Shown: positions 53,865-63,447 of the stretch, piece by piece
Position numbering within the stretch: the first letter of the stretch is position 1
How the letters are laid out: each line of letters starts with the position of its first letter
Assembly: GCF_000368925.1 (NCBI RefSeq)
Contig: NZ_KB849755.1
Location: forward strand, 165,584-229,583
DNA: 64,000 nt
Direction: 5' to 3'
DNA from: Acinetobacter bereziniae LMG 1003 = CIP 70.12
GTDB lineage: Bacteria > Pseudomonadota > Gammaproteobacteria > Pseudomonadales > Moraxellaceae
The notes under the pieces: model-generated
The model's input: only the letters and a program-made list of their open reading frames with translations
Database searches by the model: none
What the model was told of the DNA's origin: nothing
Translations under genes and position numbers: made by a program

Positions 53865-54497
53865 TTAACCTGCTTTTCGTTGTGCACTTTCAAGGTGTTT
53901 TTGAAAAAATAATGCTGCATGAAATAATGTTGATTGTTGTTCTAATTCAGCCACATATTCCTGTACCAAACGCTGAAAATAACGATAAGCAAATAGAGCA
54001 GGAATTGCGATCAACATCCCAGCGGCTGTTGTGATCAACGCTTTTGATATACCTGGAATCATCATGGTTGGATTTGCAGTTGAACCCAAATCAATCACTA
54101 AAAATGACTCGATAATCCCAATTACTGTACCTAACAAACCCAACAAAGGTGCAACAGCACTTAAAGTCCCCAAGAAATTGATGTTTTTTTCTAAATATCC
54201 GATTTCACGTGAAGCTGTCACTTCCATTTGCGCGCGCGCGTATTCTTCACCTTGCGAATAAGCATCCACGGCATCTTTAAAAATATACCCCAATGCTGAT
54301 TGGCGCGCAGATTGATCCTGTTCCAAAACATCTAGAACCTCATCAATATCTCGTCCTTTATACAGCATCAATGATTTAGGCAGAACTAAAGATCGTTTTA
54401 GTCGTATAAATCTCTCGATCGAAATTGCAACTGTAAAAATCGAACATAAAACCAATGGCAGCATTAACCAACCGCCGGCTTTAACAAGTTCCCACAT
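53865..54497 (-). CDS. exbB: ExbB/TolQ/MotA family proton channel protein
   Basis: 210 aa with three membrane segments; the conserved block AVAPLLGLLGTVIGIIESF and ALITTAAGMLIAIPALFAYRYF is the MotA/TolQ/ExbB signature. It heads the exbB-exbD-msbA-lpxK-kdsB-holB-pilZ-tatD run. The direction and close spacing (20 bp to exbD) show an operon. Confidence 0.92.
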   Translation of the reverse strand: MWELVKAGGWLMLPLVLCSIFTVAISIERFIRLKRSLVLPKSLMLYKGRDIDEVLDVLEQDQSARQSALGYIFKDAVDAYSQGEEYARAQMEVTASREIGYLEKNINFLGTLSAVAPLLGLLGTVIGIIESFLVIDLGSTANPTMMIPGISKALITTAAGMLIAIPALFAYRYFQRLVQEYVAELEQQSTLFHAALFFQKHLESAQRKAG

Positions 54498-54533
54498 CTT
54501 TAGTTCCCCAAATTAATCAATCATGAAAAAAAA

Positions 54534-55424
54534 TTATTGTTCTGCTAAACAGATATTTAAAATACCATCCAACTCATCAAGTGAGTTATAACTGATGACC
54601 AACTTCCCTTTGCCTTGCTTGTTATAATCTAATTTTACACTGGCGCTGAAACGTTCCGAAAGTTTTTGCGTCAATTGCTGCACATCAGGTGCAAGTGGGT
54701 CTTTAGATTTTTCCTGTTTAGGCGTATTCCAATCACGTACCAGCTGTTCAGTTTGCCGAACTGATAAGTTGCGATCAATTACCATTTTGGCAATTTGTAA
54801 TTGATCTTTGGCTTTCAAGGTCAATATGGCACGCGCATGCCCCATATCCAATAAGCCTTGTTGCATCAGATTTTTAATTTCATCATCGAGACTTAACAGG
54901 CGTAATAAATTACTCACGGTTGTACGTGCCTTACCTACCGTATCCGCAATTTCTTGATGGCTTAGACCAAATTCATCATGGAAACGCTGTAAAGCCAAAG
55001 CTTGATCTACAGGATTAAGATCTTGACGTTGAATGTTCTCGATCAATGCCAATGCAATCGCAACCTGATCAGTCAAATCACGAACAATTGCGGGGATTTC
55101 TGTTAAACCCGCTAACTGTGCAGCTCGCCAACGTCGCTCACCCGCAATAATTTCATAAGGTGTTTCAGCACTCTCAATTGGACGAATCACTATCGGCTGC
55201 ATAACACCGTGTTTTTTAATCGAAGCCGCAAGCTCTTGTAGGTCTTGCTCATCAATAAAGCGACGCGGCTGATATGCACCACGTTTTAATTGATTGACAT
55301 CAATCTGTTTTAACTGACCATGATCCAAAGCTTGAACTTCAAGCTGTAATTTTTCTTTTTGGATTGAACCTAATAATGCATCTAAGCCACGACCTTTAGC
55401 CAAGCCTCTTTTTTTAACGGTCAT
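54534..55424 (-). CDS. parB: Chromosome partitioning protein ParB
   Basis: 296 aa. CTP-binding/arginine patch GERRWRAAQLAGL, the HTH with GLSHQEIADTVGKARTTVSNLLRLL, and the C-terminal dimer domain LVISYNSLDELDGIL. It spreads from parS sites and acts with ParA in origin segregation. Its ATG overlaps the parA stop by 4 bp. Confidence 0.96.
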   Translation of the reverse strand: MTVKKRGLAKGRGLDALLGSIQKEKLQLEVQALDHGQLKQIDVNQLKRGAYQPRRFIDEQDLQELAASIKKHGVMQPIVIRPIESAETPYEIIAGERRWRAAQLAGLTEIPAIVRDLTDQVAIALALIENIQRQDLNPVDQALALQRFHDEFGLSHQEIADTVGKARTTVSNLLRLLSLDDEIKNLMQQGLLDMGHARAILTLKAKDQLQIAKMVIDRNLSVRQTEQLVRDWNTPKQEKSKDPLAPDVQQLTQKLSERFSASVKLDYNKQGKGKLVISYNSLDELDGILNICLAEQ

Positions 55425-56203
55425 GCTTTATTTCCTTTTTTCACTTTACTCTTTTTCAACATTTCAGCTGCTAAATTTAAATATGCAATTGCACCTTTAG
55501 AGCTTTTCTCAAAATAAATAATCGGCAAACCATGTGCTGGCGCTTCAGCCAAACGCACATTACGCGGAATCACTGTATCATAAAGTTTTTTACCAAAATA
55601 CTGTTCAAGTTCGGCAGAAACATCACGAGTCAATGCATTACGTGCATCATACATGGTTCGAAGCACCCCAATAATTTCCAACTCAGGGTTCAGCGCTTGT
55701 TGAATTTTATCGATGGTTTGTGTCAAATCTGCAAGACCTTCCAGTGCATAATACTCACATTGCATTGGAATAATGACAGCATCAACTGCAGCCAGTGCAT
55801 TTACTGTAATCAAACTGAGACTTGGAGCGCAATCGACAATAATGTAATCAAAGTCTTTTTCAATCTGTTGCAAAGCATTACGTAAAATAAATTCACGCCC
55901 TTCTTGTTCTGCAATTGCCAGCTCTACACCAGCCAAATCACGATTTGAACCTAAAACTTTATAACCGACTTCAGCTTTAGTAATCGCTGTTTCAATTGGA
56001 ACTTCACTCAGCAACACATCAGTAACTGAATACAATAAATCATTTTTTTGAATTCCAGACCCCATTGTGGCATTGCCTTGAGAGTCCATATCGACCAATA
56101 AAACACGCTTTTTCAATACTGCCAAAGAGGCAGCCAAATTTACGGCTGTTGTGGTTTTACCGACGCCACCTTTTTGGTTTGCGATAGCAATAATTTGAGC
56201 CAT
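55421..56203 (-). CDS. parA: Chromosome partitioning ATPase ParA
   Basis: 260 aa. Deviant Walker A KGGVGKTTTAVNLAASL (from residue 11) and DMDSQGNATMG. Chromosomal Soj-type, without the N-terminal HTH of plasmid ParA proteins. It follows rsmG by 24 bp, the order typical of chromosomes. Confidence 0.96.
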   Translation of the reverse strand: MAQIIAIANQKGGVGKTTTAVNLAASLAVLKKRVLLVDMDSQGNATMGSGIQKNDLLYSVTDVLLSEVPIETAITKAEVGYKVLGSNRDLAGVELAIAEQEGREFILRNALQQIEKDFDYIIVDCAPSLSLITVNALAAVDAVIIPMQCEYYALEGLADLTQTIDKIQQALNPELEIIGVLRTMYDARNALTRDVSAELEQYFGKKLYDTVIPRNVRLAEAPAHGLPIIYFEKSSKGAIAYLNLAAEMLKKSKVKKGNKA

Positions 56204-56227
56204 GGTAACCCCAATCCTTTGTCTGTT

Positions 56228-56860
56228 TTAGATCTGTTTTAATAAAAGTAAATGACGTTGTTCATCTAATCGCGGCACATGCAGCTCTACAATATCACAT
56301 TGCCAATGATCTTTCAGTGCATCCACTTCTTCTGTAGGCACTAATCCTTTCATTGAAGCAATAATGCTTTTCTCATGCATATAAGGTTTTGAGGCAGCGA
56401 CAAAATCAGTCAATGAAGCAAATGCACGACTGGTAATCACATCAAACTGCCCAAGGTCATTGATACTGTCTTCATTTTCTACGCGCGTCTGCACCGCAAC
56501 AACATTTTTTAATTTTAAATCTGCAATAAACTGTTTCAGAAAACGAATTTTCTTACCATTCGAATCAAGCAACACGCACTGACGCGCTGGCTGACACAAT
56601 GCAATAATCATCCCAGGCATACCACCACCTGTTCCGATATCTAACAAACGACCTTGAGGTAAATCATTTAAAATACTTAGACTATCCAACAAGTGTTTAA
56701 CCAACATTTCTTTGGGATCACGAATTGCGGTTAAGTTATATGATTTGTTCCACAGGACGAGTGCATCTTGATAACGCAACAACAATTCTAAAGCTTCATC
56801 AGTCAGTTCTAAGCCAAGCTTTAAGCTACCTTGCTTTAACTCTTGAAAAAATGGATGCAT
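56228..56860 (-). CDS. rsmG: 16S rRNA (guanine527-N7)-methyltransferase RsmG
   Basis: 210 aa. SAM-binding LLDIGTGGGMPGMIIAL and the N-terminal YNLTAIRDPKEMLVKHLLDSL are diagnostic. Loss of this modification gives low-level streptomycin resistance. Next to parA as in many bacteria; gidA/mnmG is not beside it here. Confidence 0.96.
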   Translation of the reverse strand: MHPFFQELKQGSLKLGLELTDEALELLLRYQDALVLWNKSYNLTAIRDPKEMLVKHLLDSLSILNDLPQGRLLDIGTGGGMPGMIIALCQPARQCVLLDSNGKKIRFLKQFIADLKLKNVVAVQTRVENEDSINDLGQFDVITSRAFASLTDFVAASKPYMHEKSIIASMKGLVPTEEVDALKDHWQCDIVELHVPRLDEQRHLLLLKQI

Positions 56861-56946
56861 GATCGAATAACATCTCTAAAAAATTAGCTGAAAGTATACC
56901 GATTTCTAGCCCGTGGAACAGTAGTTAACGATGAGTTAATATGCAG

Positions 56947-57636
56947 TTAAGCATATACACCCTGTCTAATTTGCAAATCTAAGGCGGTTAAACGCTCAGG
57001 AGTCCCTACATCAACCCATGCCGCTTGCATCTTTTCTGCAGAAATCTTGCCATCCAACATGCCTTGTTTGAGCAATGGAGCCAATGGTCGTTTACCATGT
57101 TCCAAACCATCAAACATTTTAGGATTGATGATAGCGACACCACTATAGGTTAAATTTTCACCAAGCTGTTCTTGTTCAAAAGTATAAGCTCGACCATTTA
57201 ACAAAGTGAAATCACCCTCAGGATGTTGTTCAGGATTTGTAACAAAAACCAAATGTGCTAAATCTTTATCAAGTTTCACATCAAGTAAGGCAGAGAAATC
57301 AAATGTGGTCCAAACATCACCATTGATTAAAATAAAAGGTTCGTCGCCCAACAAAGGCAAAGCATTGATAATGCCTCCTGCGGTTTCCAAACCCTCATCC
57401 TCTCTGGTCCAGCGAATTGTCACACCAAACTGAGCACCATCTCCCAATGTACCAATCAAAATATCTGCCAACCATGCAGAGTTAATGATAATTTCAGTCA
57501 CACCTATTTTTTTTAATTTTTCAATATGCCAAACAATAAGTGCTTTGCCTCCCACCTCCAATAAAGGTTTTGGCTTATATAAGGTTAAAGGACGCATTCT
57601 ATTGCCTAACCCTGCAGCTAAAATCATTGCTTTCAT
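56947..57636 (-). CDS. murU: N-acetylmuramate alpha-1-phosphate uridylyltransferase MurU
   Basis: 229 aa nucleotidyltransferase: MILAAGLGNRMRPLTLYKPKPLL at the start and LINGDVWTTFDFSALL. In pseudomonads and Acinetobacter it makes UDP-MurNAc from MurNAc 1-phosphate in peptidoglycan recycling, bypassing de novo synthesis and the target of fosfomycin. It overlaps amgK by 4 bp. Confidence 0.92.
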   Translation of the reverse strand: MKAMILAAGLGNRMRPLTLYKPKPLLEVGGKALIVWHIEKLKKIGVTEIIINSAWLADILIGTLGDGAQFGVTIRWTREDEGLETAGGIINALPLLGDEPFILINGDVWTTFDFSALLDVKLDKDLAHLVFVTNPEQHPEGDFTLLNGRAYTFEQEQLGENLTYSGVAIINPKMFDGLEHGKRPLAPLLKQGMLDGKISAEKMQAAWVDVGTPERLTALDLQIRQGVYA

Positions 57637-58649
57637 GCTGCAACCACCTCATATTTGCCATATTTGTCTTCAAATTTAGGCAAAACTCTTGTATGTATAA
57701 AGTTCATAAACGGTTGCAATTCCGCATACGGTTTAGACTCTTCCAGTAAATACCACATTACGCGCGGTAAGTCTTTGAGATAACCTGATTTTCCATCACG
57801 CTCAAATAAACGCACAAAAATACCTAAAATTTTGATATGACGCTGAATTGCCATCAAATCGGCATCATGTTTAAACTGCTCAAAACTACGCTCATGTTTC
57901 GCTGATTCAGGTAGAAGCGCATAGAACATTTTAAACCATGAATACACACGTTCAGGATTCCATTGCACATAAGCATCACGGGTAATTGAAATCAAATCAT
58001 AGGTATCCGCACCAATCACAGCATCTTGGAAATCGATGATACCCTGTTCAACCTCACCTTCAAGAATCATCAAGTTGCGACTATGAAAGTCTCGGTGAAC
58101 GATCACTTGTGGCTGTGCCAAAGCAGCATTTGCCAATATTGCAAAAGTTCGTTTGATTAAAGCTTGCTCTTCTTGACTCACTTGAATGTTTAAAGCAGGC
58201 AATAACCAGTCCGTTAACAACTCCATTTCTGAAATTAACTTTTCATAAGTATATGCGGGTAGATGCGCTTTACCTTCAATTGATTGCAATTGCACCAACT
58301 GTTTAAAACTTTGCGCATAATGTGCGTCTACTGTTTGTTCATTTAATTGTGTAGACAGCAGAACATCACCAAAATCTTCAAGCAATAACAGACCTTGTTG
58401 TAGATCTTTTGCAACAATATGCGGAACTCTGACACCATTTGAGTCAAAGAATTCATCAATCGCAACAAAAGGACGACAATCTTCCTTCTCAGGAGGTGCA
58501 TCCATCAGCATAAATGTTTTATTATTCAAAGTAATTCGTGCATAACGACGGAAACTCGCATCGCCTGCTAAAAAATTGATTTCAAATTGATCTGAACTGA
58601 GTACAGATGTTATCCATGTTTGTATCAAGTGTTCACGTTGTGTATTCAT
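57633..58649 (-). CDS. amgK: N-acetylmuramate/N-acetylglucosamine kinase AmgK
   Basis: 338 aa from the ATG at 58649. Aminoglycoside-phosphotransferase fold: VIVHRDFHSRNLMIL (catalytic Asp) and GIIDFQDAVIGADTYDL (metal site). It phosphorylates MurNAc or GlcNAc at C1, giving the substrate of MurU. The 4-bp overlap with murU shows co-translation. Divergent from lptD. Confidence 0.92.
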   Translation of the reverse strand: MNTQREHLIQTWITSVLSSDQFEINFLAGDASFRRYARITLNNKTFMLMDAPPEKEDCRPFVAIDEFFDSNGVRVPHIVAKDLQQGLLLLEDFGDVLLSTQLNEQTVDAHYAQSFKQLVQLQSIEGKAHLPAYTYEKLISEMELLTDWLLPALNIQVSQEEQALIKRTFAILANAALAQPQVIVHRDFHSRNLMILEGEVEQGIIDFQDAVIGADTYDLISITRDAYVQWNPERVYSWFKMFYALLPESAKHERSFEQFKHDADLMAIQRHIKILGIFVRLFERDGKSGYLKDLPRVMWYLLEESKPYAELQPFMNFIHTRVLPKFEDKYGKYEVVAA

Positions 58650-58759
58650 TTGCAATTTAATCTAATTCAGGCTGAATTTTTGAAGTGCTAAGTGTAGCTA
58701 CTTATCAACTTTTTCTCTATGATGCGACAATAATTAATTGCGATTAGCATATTTGGTTA

Positions 58760-61234
58760 ATGAGACAAATGAAGCATCAGTTTAAATTTAATCCTTTAGC
58801 GACTGCTATTTTGACACTTCTTTGTGGAAGTTCAGTATCCAGCTATGCTGAATCGACAACCTCTGTTTCTGAAGCAGCTGTCTCCAAAGTGAATAACAAG
58901 CAATTAAATGCTACGATTAAAGAGAGTTACCCTGGTCAAAACTTTTTTGAACAATACTATGTAGACAAAAACGCGCCTGAAGCACAAGTACGTGATGAAA
59001 ACAATGCAAGTAATCGCTACTGTGAAGGTGTTTGGGTTACTCCATTTAGCACTCAGGCAAAAACAGTTGACCCTCAAGAAGCTTCATCTGTCATTACTGC
59101 TGATCAAGCCTACTACAATCCAAATGGCGACTCTGTGTTGTCTGGAGATGTCATGATTGATCAATCTGGGCGAATGATTCGCGCAGATGAAGTAACCATT
59201 GATAAAACACAAACTTTTGCAAAAGCAAAAGGCAATGTACAAATGGCGCAAGGCGGTATCATTGCGCAAAGCGATCAGATTGATTACAACCTAAAAGATG
59301 AAACTGGGCAATTAAACAATAGTTTTTATATTGCTGAAATAACACATGCGCATGGTCATGCAGCAAAAATTGAAAGAACATCACCAACAAATATCGTACT
59401 AGAAAATGCCAGTTATAGTACATGCCCACCTGACCAGAAACCAACTTGGAAAATCCAAGCCAATAAGATTGAGCTCGATCAAGAAACTGGGCGCGGTGTA
59501 ACGCGTGGTACCAAATTATATGTAAAAGATGTTCCTGTACTTGCTGTTCCTTACTTCAATTTCCCAATTGATGATCGTCGTACCACGGGGATCATTAGTC
59601 CAAACTTCGGGTTTACCAACGACGGTGGCTTTGAACTTGCGGTTCCAGTTTATTTAAACTTAGCGCCGAATTATGATGCGACCATCACTCCTCGACTCAT
59701 TACAGACCGTGGTCTAATGGCTCAAGGCGAATTCCGTTATTTAACCGAGAATTTTGGTGCGGGTAGTATTTGGGGGAGTTACTTGCCTTCAGATCGTGGC
59801 TACGATGATGAAGATCGTAAGGACTTACATTTTCTACATAGATGGAATATCGATAAACAATGGTCGACCAATCTAGAATATAACTATGTGTCTGATAAAG
59901 ACTTTTTTTCTGACTTAGACAGCAATCCAAACTCGCGTACCGAACTGAATCAACGACGCGCTTGGGAACTCAACTACAACCACGGTATTCCTGGTTTAAA
60001 AGCTCAATTAAAAGTTGAAGATTTCCAAACCTTAGATAAAACAGTCAAAGATGTAGACAGACCTTATGCTCGTCTACCGCAGTTTCTACTCAATTATGTA
60101 GGTGGCGATTATCAAGGCTGGGAATACGAATTTAACAACGATACTGCATATTTCAAAAAAGATATTAATGATGCTGATTATAGCAACCAACCTAGCGGTA
60201 CACGTTTATATAATCAGTTTGCGACACGTTATAACTTCCGTAATCCGTGGTCATTCGTCATTCCAGAAGTTTCTGTCCGTAGTTTAAATACATTCTATGA
60301 CCAAACCACAGTGGATCAATTGAATCTCAACAACCAAAGTCAAGATTCAAAAAATAAATCTGTAGTTGTTCCTCAGTTTACTTTGGACACTGGGCTAACC
60401 TTTGAAAAAGATGGTAAGTTCCTTCAAACCATTACTCCTCGCGCATTCTATGCTTATGCACCGTATAAAAATCAAACTGGTTATCCAAACTTTGATTCGA
60501 CTAGTGCATCAATCAGTTATGATCAATTGTTTAGCCCTTACCGTTTTTACGGTCATGACCGCCTTGAAGATAACAACTTCTTGTCACTCGGGGTAAGTTA
60601 TAGTCTATTTGATACGGTTGGTTTAGAACGCTTAAGAGCCAGTATTGGACAAAGTTATTATTTTGATGATCGTAAAGTTACTTTACTCAACAATACAGAT
60701 GAGTTGGATAAAGAAAAACACACTGGTCCTGTGATCAGCATTTCGAGTCAGCTTTCGCAAAACTTTACTGTAAGCACCAATTCAGCTTGGATGTCCAATG
60801 GCGATAGTGCACAACATGACTTCCAAATGTATTACACAGGTGAAAAAGGAAATTTATACAACGTTGGATATTTTTATAGAAACAACCTCCCTGATCGCCA
60901 ACGAGAATACGATCAAGCAGTTGCATCATTTATACAACCAGTAAAAGATAACTGGCGTATTATGGGTCATGTTCAATATGACCTTGACAACCATGTTGCA
61001 CGCGAATATCTATTAGGTGTGAATTATGAATCTTGTTGTTGGGGAATTTCGGTCTATGGTCGTTCTTACTTCAATGATCTAGATGATGTTTCTCTCCCAG
61101 ATACCAAGCCAAAACGCGCAGTTATGGCTGAAATCACACTCAAAGGACTAGGTGGTTTGAACAACAAGTTAAGTTCATTACTTCAAAATCGTATTTTAGG
61201 TTTTGATAAAGCTAATCAATCTTGGACTCATTAA
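58760..61234 (+). CDS. lptD: LPS-assembly protein LptD
   Basis: 824 aa outer-membrane protein that inserts LPS into the outer leaflet with LptE. Signal peptide ends at about residue 30 (SSVSSYA). The N-terminal OstA/jellyroll domain follows (about 115-240), then the beta-barrel. Four cysteines are placed as in E. coli for the inter-domain disulphides: Cys88, Cys222 and the pair Cys759-Cys760 (YESCCWG). The start could also be the ATG at 58769. Its TAA overlaps the surA ATG. Confidence 0.95.
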   Translation: MRQMKHQFKFNPLATAILTLLCGSSVSSYAESTTSVSEAAVSKVNNKQLNATIKESYPGQNFFEQYYVDKNAPEAQVRDENNASNRYCEGVWVTPFSTQAKTVDPQEASSVITADQAYYNPNGDSVLSGDVMIDQSGRMIRADEVTIDKTQTFAKAKGNVQMAQGGIIAQSDQIDYNLKDETGQLNNSFYIAEITHAHGHAAKIERTSPTNIVLENASYSTCPPDQKPTWKIQANKIELDQETGRGVTRGTKLYVKDVPVLAVPYFNFPIDDRRTTGIISPNFGFTNDGGFELAVPVYLNLAPNYDATITPRLITDRGLMAQGEFRYLTENFGAGSIWGSYLPSDRGYDDEDRKDLHFLHRWNIDKQWSTNLEYNYVSDKDFFSDLDSNPNSRTELNQRRAWELNYNHGIPGLKAQLKVEDFQTLDKTVKDVDRPYARLPQFLLNYVGGDYQGWEYEFNNDTAYFKKDINDADYSNQPSGTRLYNQFATRYNFRNPWSFVIPEVSVRSLNTFYDQTTVDQLNLNNQSQDSKNKSVVVPQFTLDTGLTFEKDGKFLQTITPRAFYAYAPYKNQTGYPNFDSTSASISYDQLFSPYRFYGHDRLEDNNFLSLGVSYSLFDTVGLERLRASIGQSYYFDDRKVTLLNNTDELDKEKHTGPVISISSQLSQNFTVSTNSAWMSNGDSAQHDFQMYYTGEKGNLYNVGYFYRNNLPDRQREYDQAVASFIQPVKDNWRIMGHVQYDLDNHVAREYLLGVNYESCCWGISVYGRSYFNDLDDVSLPDTKPKRAVMAEITLKGLGGLNNKLSSLLQNRILGFDKANQSWTH

Positions 61235-62550
61235 TGAAGACGCAAAAATTTAAAGAACTATTTAAAGCATCAACCTTAGCTTTACTCATCTCTACATCGT
61301 TATCGGTTTATGCAGCACCTAAAGATCAAATCATTGCCATTGTTGGTTCTACAGCAATTTTAAAAAGCGATTTAGACCAAGGCGTTGCTGAAGCTGCACA
61401 TAAGTTCCAAGCACAAAAAAAAGAACTCCCACCGCAAATTATTTTGCAACAGCAAGTGCTCAATCAGCTCATTACCCATGATGCACAACTTGAACAAGTG
61501 AAAAAATATGGTTTAAAAGCTGATGAAAAAAGCTTAAATGAAGCTGTTCTTAAAGTCGCTCAACAGTCCGGTTCTAATTCTTTAGAAGCTTTCCAACAAA
61601 AGCTAGATAGCGTTGCGCCCGGAACATATGAATTATTACGTGATCGTGTTTCCGAAGATTTACTGATTCAGCGTCTCAGTCAACAACAAGTCATGTCTCG
61701 TATTAAAATTACTGATCTTGATGTTGAAAACTTTTTAAAATCACCTGAAGGTCAAGCTGCTGTTGGAAGCCAAGCACATGTCCTACATATGCGTATATCA
61801 GGTAATGCCCCTGCAGATGAACTGGAAGCAGTTGCCAAATCTGTTCGTACTGATTTAAAAAGCACAGATGATGTAAAAAGTTTAGAGAAAAAATTCAGTA
61901 CTGCTCAAATCAAAGTAGATGGTGCGGACATGGGCTTTCGTCCACTTTCAGAAATCCCAACTGAACTTGCTGCCCGAGTAAGCTCTCTTGAACCAGGACA
62001 AACCACTGAGTTGGTCCAAGCGAAAGATGGTATTCATGTTTTAAAACTACTTGAAAAGAAATCAAATGAGCAAAAAGCACTTGTTCCTCAGTTTGAAACT
62101 CGTCATATTCTCATTAAAACCTCCGAAGTAGTTAGCCCTGAAAATGCCAAACAAATGATTGAGAGTATCTATAACCGTCTCAAAGCGGGTGAAGATTTTG
62201 CAACACTTGCATCAACATATTCGAATGACCCTGGTTCAGCACGTGATGGTGGTAGTTTAGGATGGGTCAGCCCAGGCATGATGGTTCCTGAATTTGATAA
62301 AATGATGCAAAGCGCGACAGTCAACGAAATCAGCAAGCCATTCGAAACCCAATTTGGTTGGCATATCCTGCAAGTCACTGGCAAACGTCAACAAGATATG
62401 ACTTCTGAATATCAAAAACGTATGGCTCGCCAAATTTTAGGGGAACGCCAATTTGAATCAGAATATGACAGTTGGTTAAGAGAGTTGCGTGCCAATACTT
62501 ATATTGAAATTAAAGATCCAAGTTTAGATCCAAAGAAAAATCAAAATTAA
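61234..62550 (+). CDS. surA: Peptidyl-prolyl cis-trans isomerase / chaperone SurA
   Basis: 438 aa from the ATG at 61234, which overlaps the lptD stop (TAATG). Signal peptide ends SLSVYA. SurA N-domain (residues about 30-150), then two parvulin domains: a less typical one (SQAHVLHMRIS) and a classical one (ETRHILIKTSEVV, YSNDPGSARDGGSLGWVSPGMMVPEF). Periplasmic chaperone for outer-membrane proteins, LptD among them. The IS element begins 24 bp after its stop. Confidence 0.95.
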   Translation: MKTQKFKELFKASTLALLISTSLSVYAAPKDQIIAIVGSTAILKSDLDQGVAEAAHKFQAQKKELPPQIILQQQVLNQLITHDAQLEQVKKYGLKADEKSLNEAVLKVAQQSGSNSLEAFQQKLDSVAPGTYELLRDRVSEDLLIQRLSQQQVMSRIKITDLDVENFLKSPEGQAAVGSQAHVLHMRISGNAPADELEAVAKSVRTDLKSTDDVKSLEKKFSTAQIKVDGADMGFRPLSEIPTELAARVSSLEPGQTTELVQAKDGIHVLKLLEKKSNEQKALVPQFETRHILIKTSEVVSPENAKQMIESIYNRLKAGEDFATLASTYSNDPGSARDGGSLGWVSPGMMVPEFDKMMQSATVNEISKPFETQFGWHILQVTGKRQQDMTSEYQKRMARQILGERQFESEYDSWLRELRANTYIEIKDPSLDPKKNQN

Positions 62551-62574
62551 GTATCAAATAAAAACCAGTGCTTT

Positions 62575-62600
62575 TGGACTGAACCCCAAATCTTGGACAG
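62575..62600. repeat. Left terminal inverted repeat of the IS
   Basis: TGGACTGAACCCCAAATCTT and the following GGACAG. It matches the other end at 20 of 26 positions. Confidence 0.8.
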
Positions 62601-62601
62601 T

Positions 62602-63447
62602 TTAGTTAACGCTGGATTGAGTTCTGAATTGAACAGGGCTCAATCCTTTTAGTTTAATTTGTATTCTCTCATGATTATAGTAATGGATGTAGTCATGAAT
62701 TTGTTGCTCTAAGACTTCAATGCTTTCTGGTTTCTCTAGATAAATCGTCTCTGATTTTAATGTACCAAAGAAACTCTCCATCAAAGCATTGTCCCAACAA
62801 TTCCCTTTTCTACTCATACTTTGCTTAATCTTATTCGCTTTAAGCGTACTCCTAAATTGGCTCATTTGATAATGCCAGCCTTGATCTGAATGAAGCATAA
62901 GCTTGTGTTTTCGTGAGTTTGGTAAATGACTTATGGCTTGATCAAGCATATCTTTAACAAGTTGAAATACTGGGCGTCTTGAAAGTGTATAGCTCACAAT
63001 CTCATTGTTATAGCAGTCTAAAATCGGAGATAAATATAACTTCGTATCAGCAACTTTAAATTCGGTTATATCTGTCAGCCAACGCTTATTGGGTCGCTTC
63101 GCTTCAAAGTTACGTTTGAGTTTATTTTTGACTATTTTATTGGATGTACCTTTGTAGGCATTGTACTTTTTACGCCGAATCAATGAAATTAAACCAAAGC
63201 CTCTCATCAACCTAGCAATCAATTTATGGTTATGATGAAGACCTTGTTGCTTCAAGGCTAAAGTGATTCGTCTATAACCATATCTACCTTTATGCTGATC
63301 ATAAATTTGGCAAATTCGTTGCTTGAGCTCTGCATATTTATCTACGGCATTTAGCTTGGCTTTATGATAGTAGAAACTACTCCTCGATAACTCAGCAATA
63401 TCTAAAAGCAATGGCAAAGCAAACTCAGTACTCATCTGATCAATCAA
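62602..63447 (-). CDS. IS3-family transposase OrfB (DDE integrase domain)
   Basis: 281 aa as a separate frame from a TTG at 63447 (first ATG at 63435). HTH_21-like region with QICQIYDQHKGRYGYRRIT, then the rve integrase core: WLTDITEF (Asp), LMLHSDQGWHYQ (Asp), NALMESFFGTLKSE (Glu). It is normally made as an OrfAB fusion by a -1 frameshift at 63462-63468; the orfB frame is open back through that site. Confidence 0.93.
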   Translation of the reverse strand: MIDQMSTEFALPLLLDIAELSRSSFYYHKAKLNAVDKYAELKQRICQIYDQHKGRYGYRRITLALKQQGLHHNHKLIARLMRGFGLISLIRRKKYNAYKGTSNKIVKNKLKRNFEAKRPNKRWLTDITEFKVADTKLYLSPILDCYNNEIVSYTLSRRPVFQLVKDMLDQAISHLPNSRKHKLMLHSDQGWHYQMSQFRSTLKANKIKQSMSRKGNCWDNALMESFFGTLKSETIYLEKPESIEVLEQQIHDYIHYYNHERIQIKLKGLSPVQFRTQSSVN

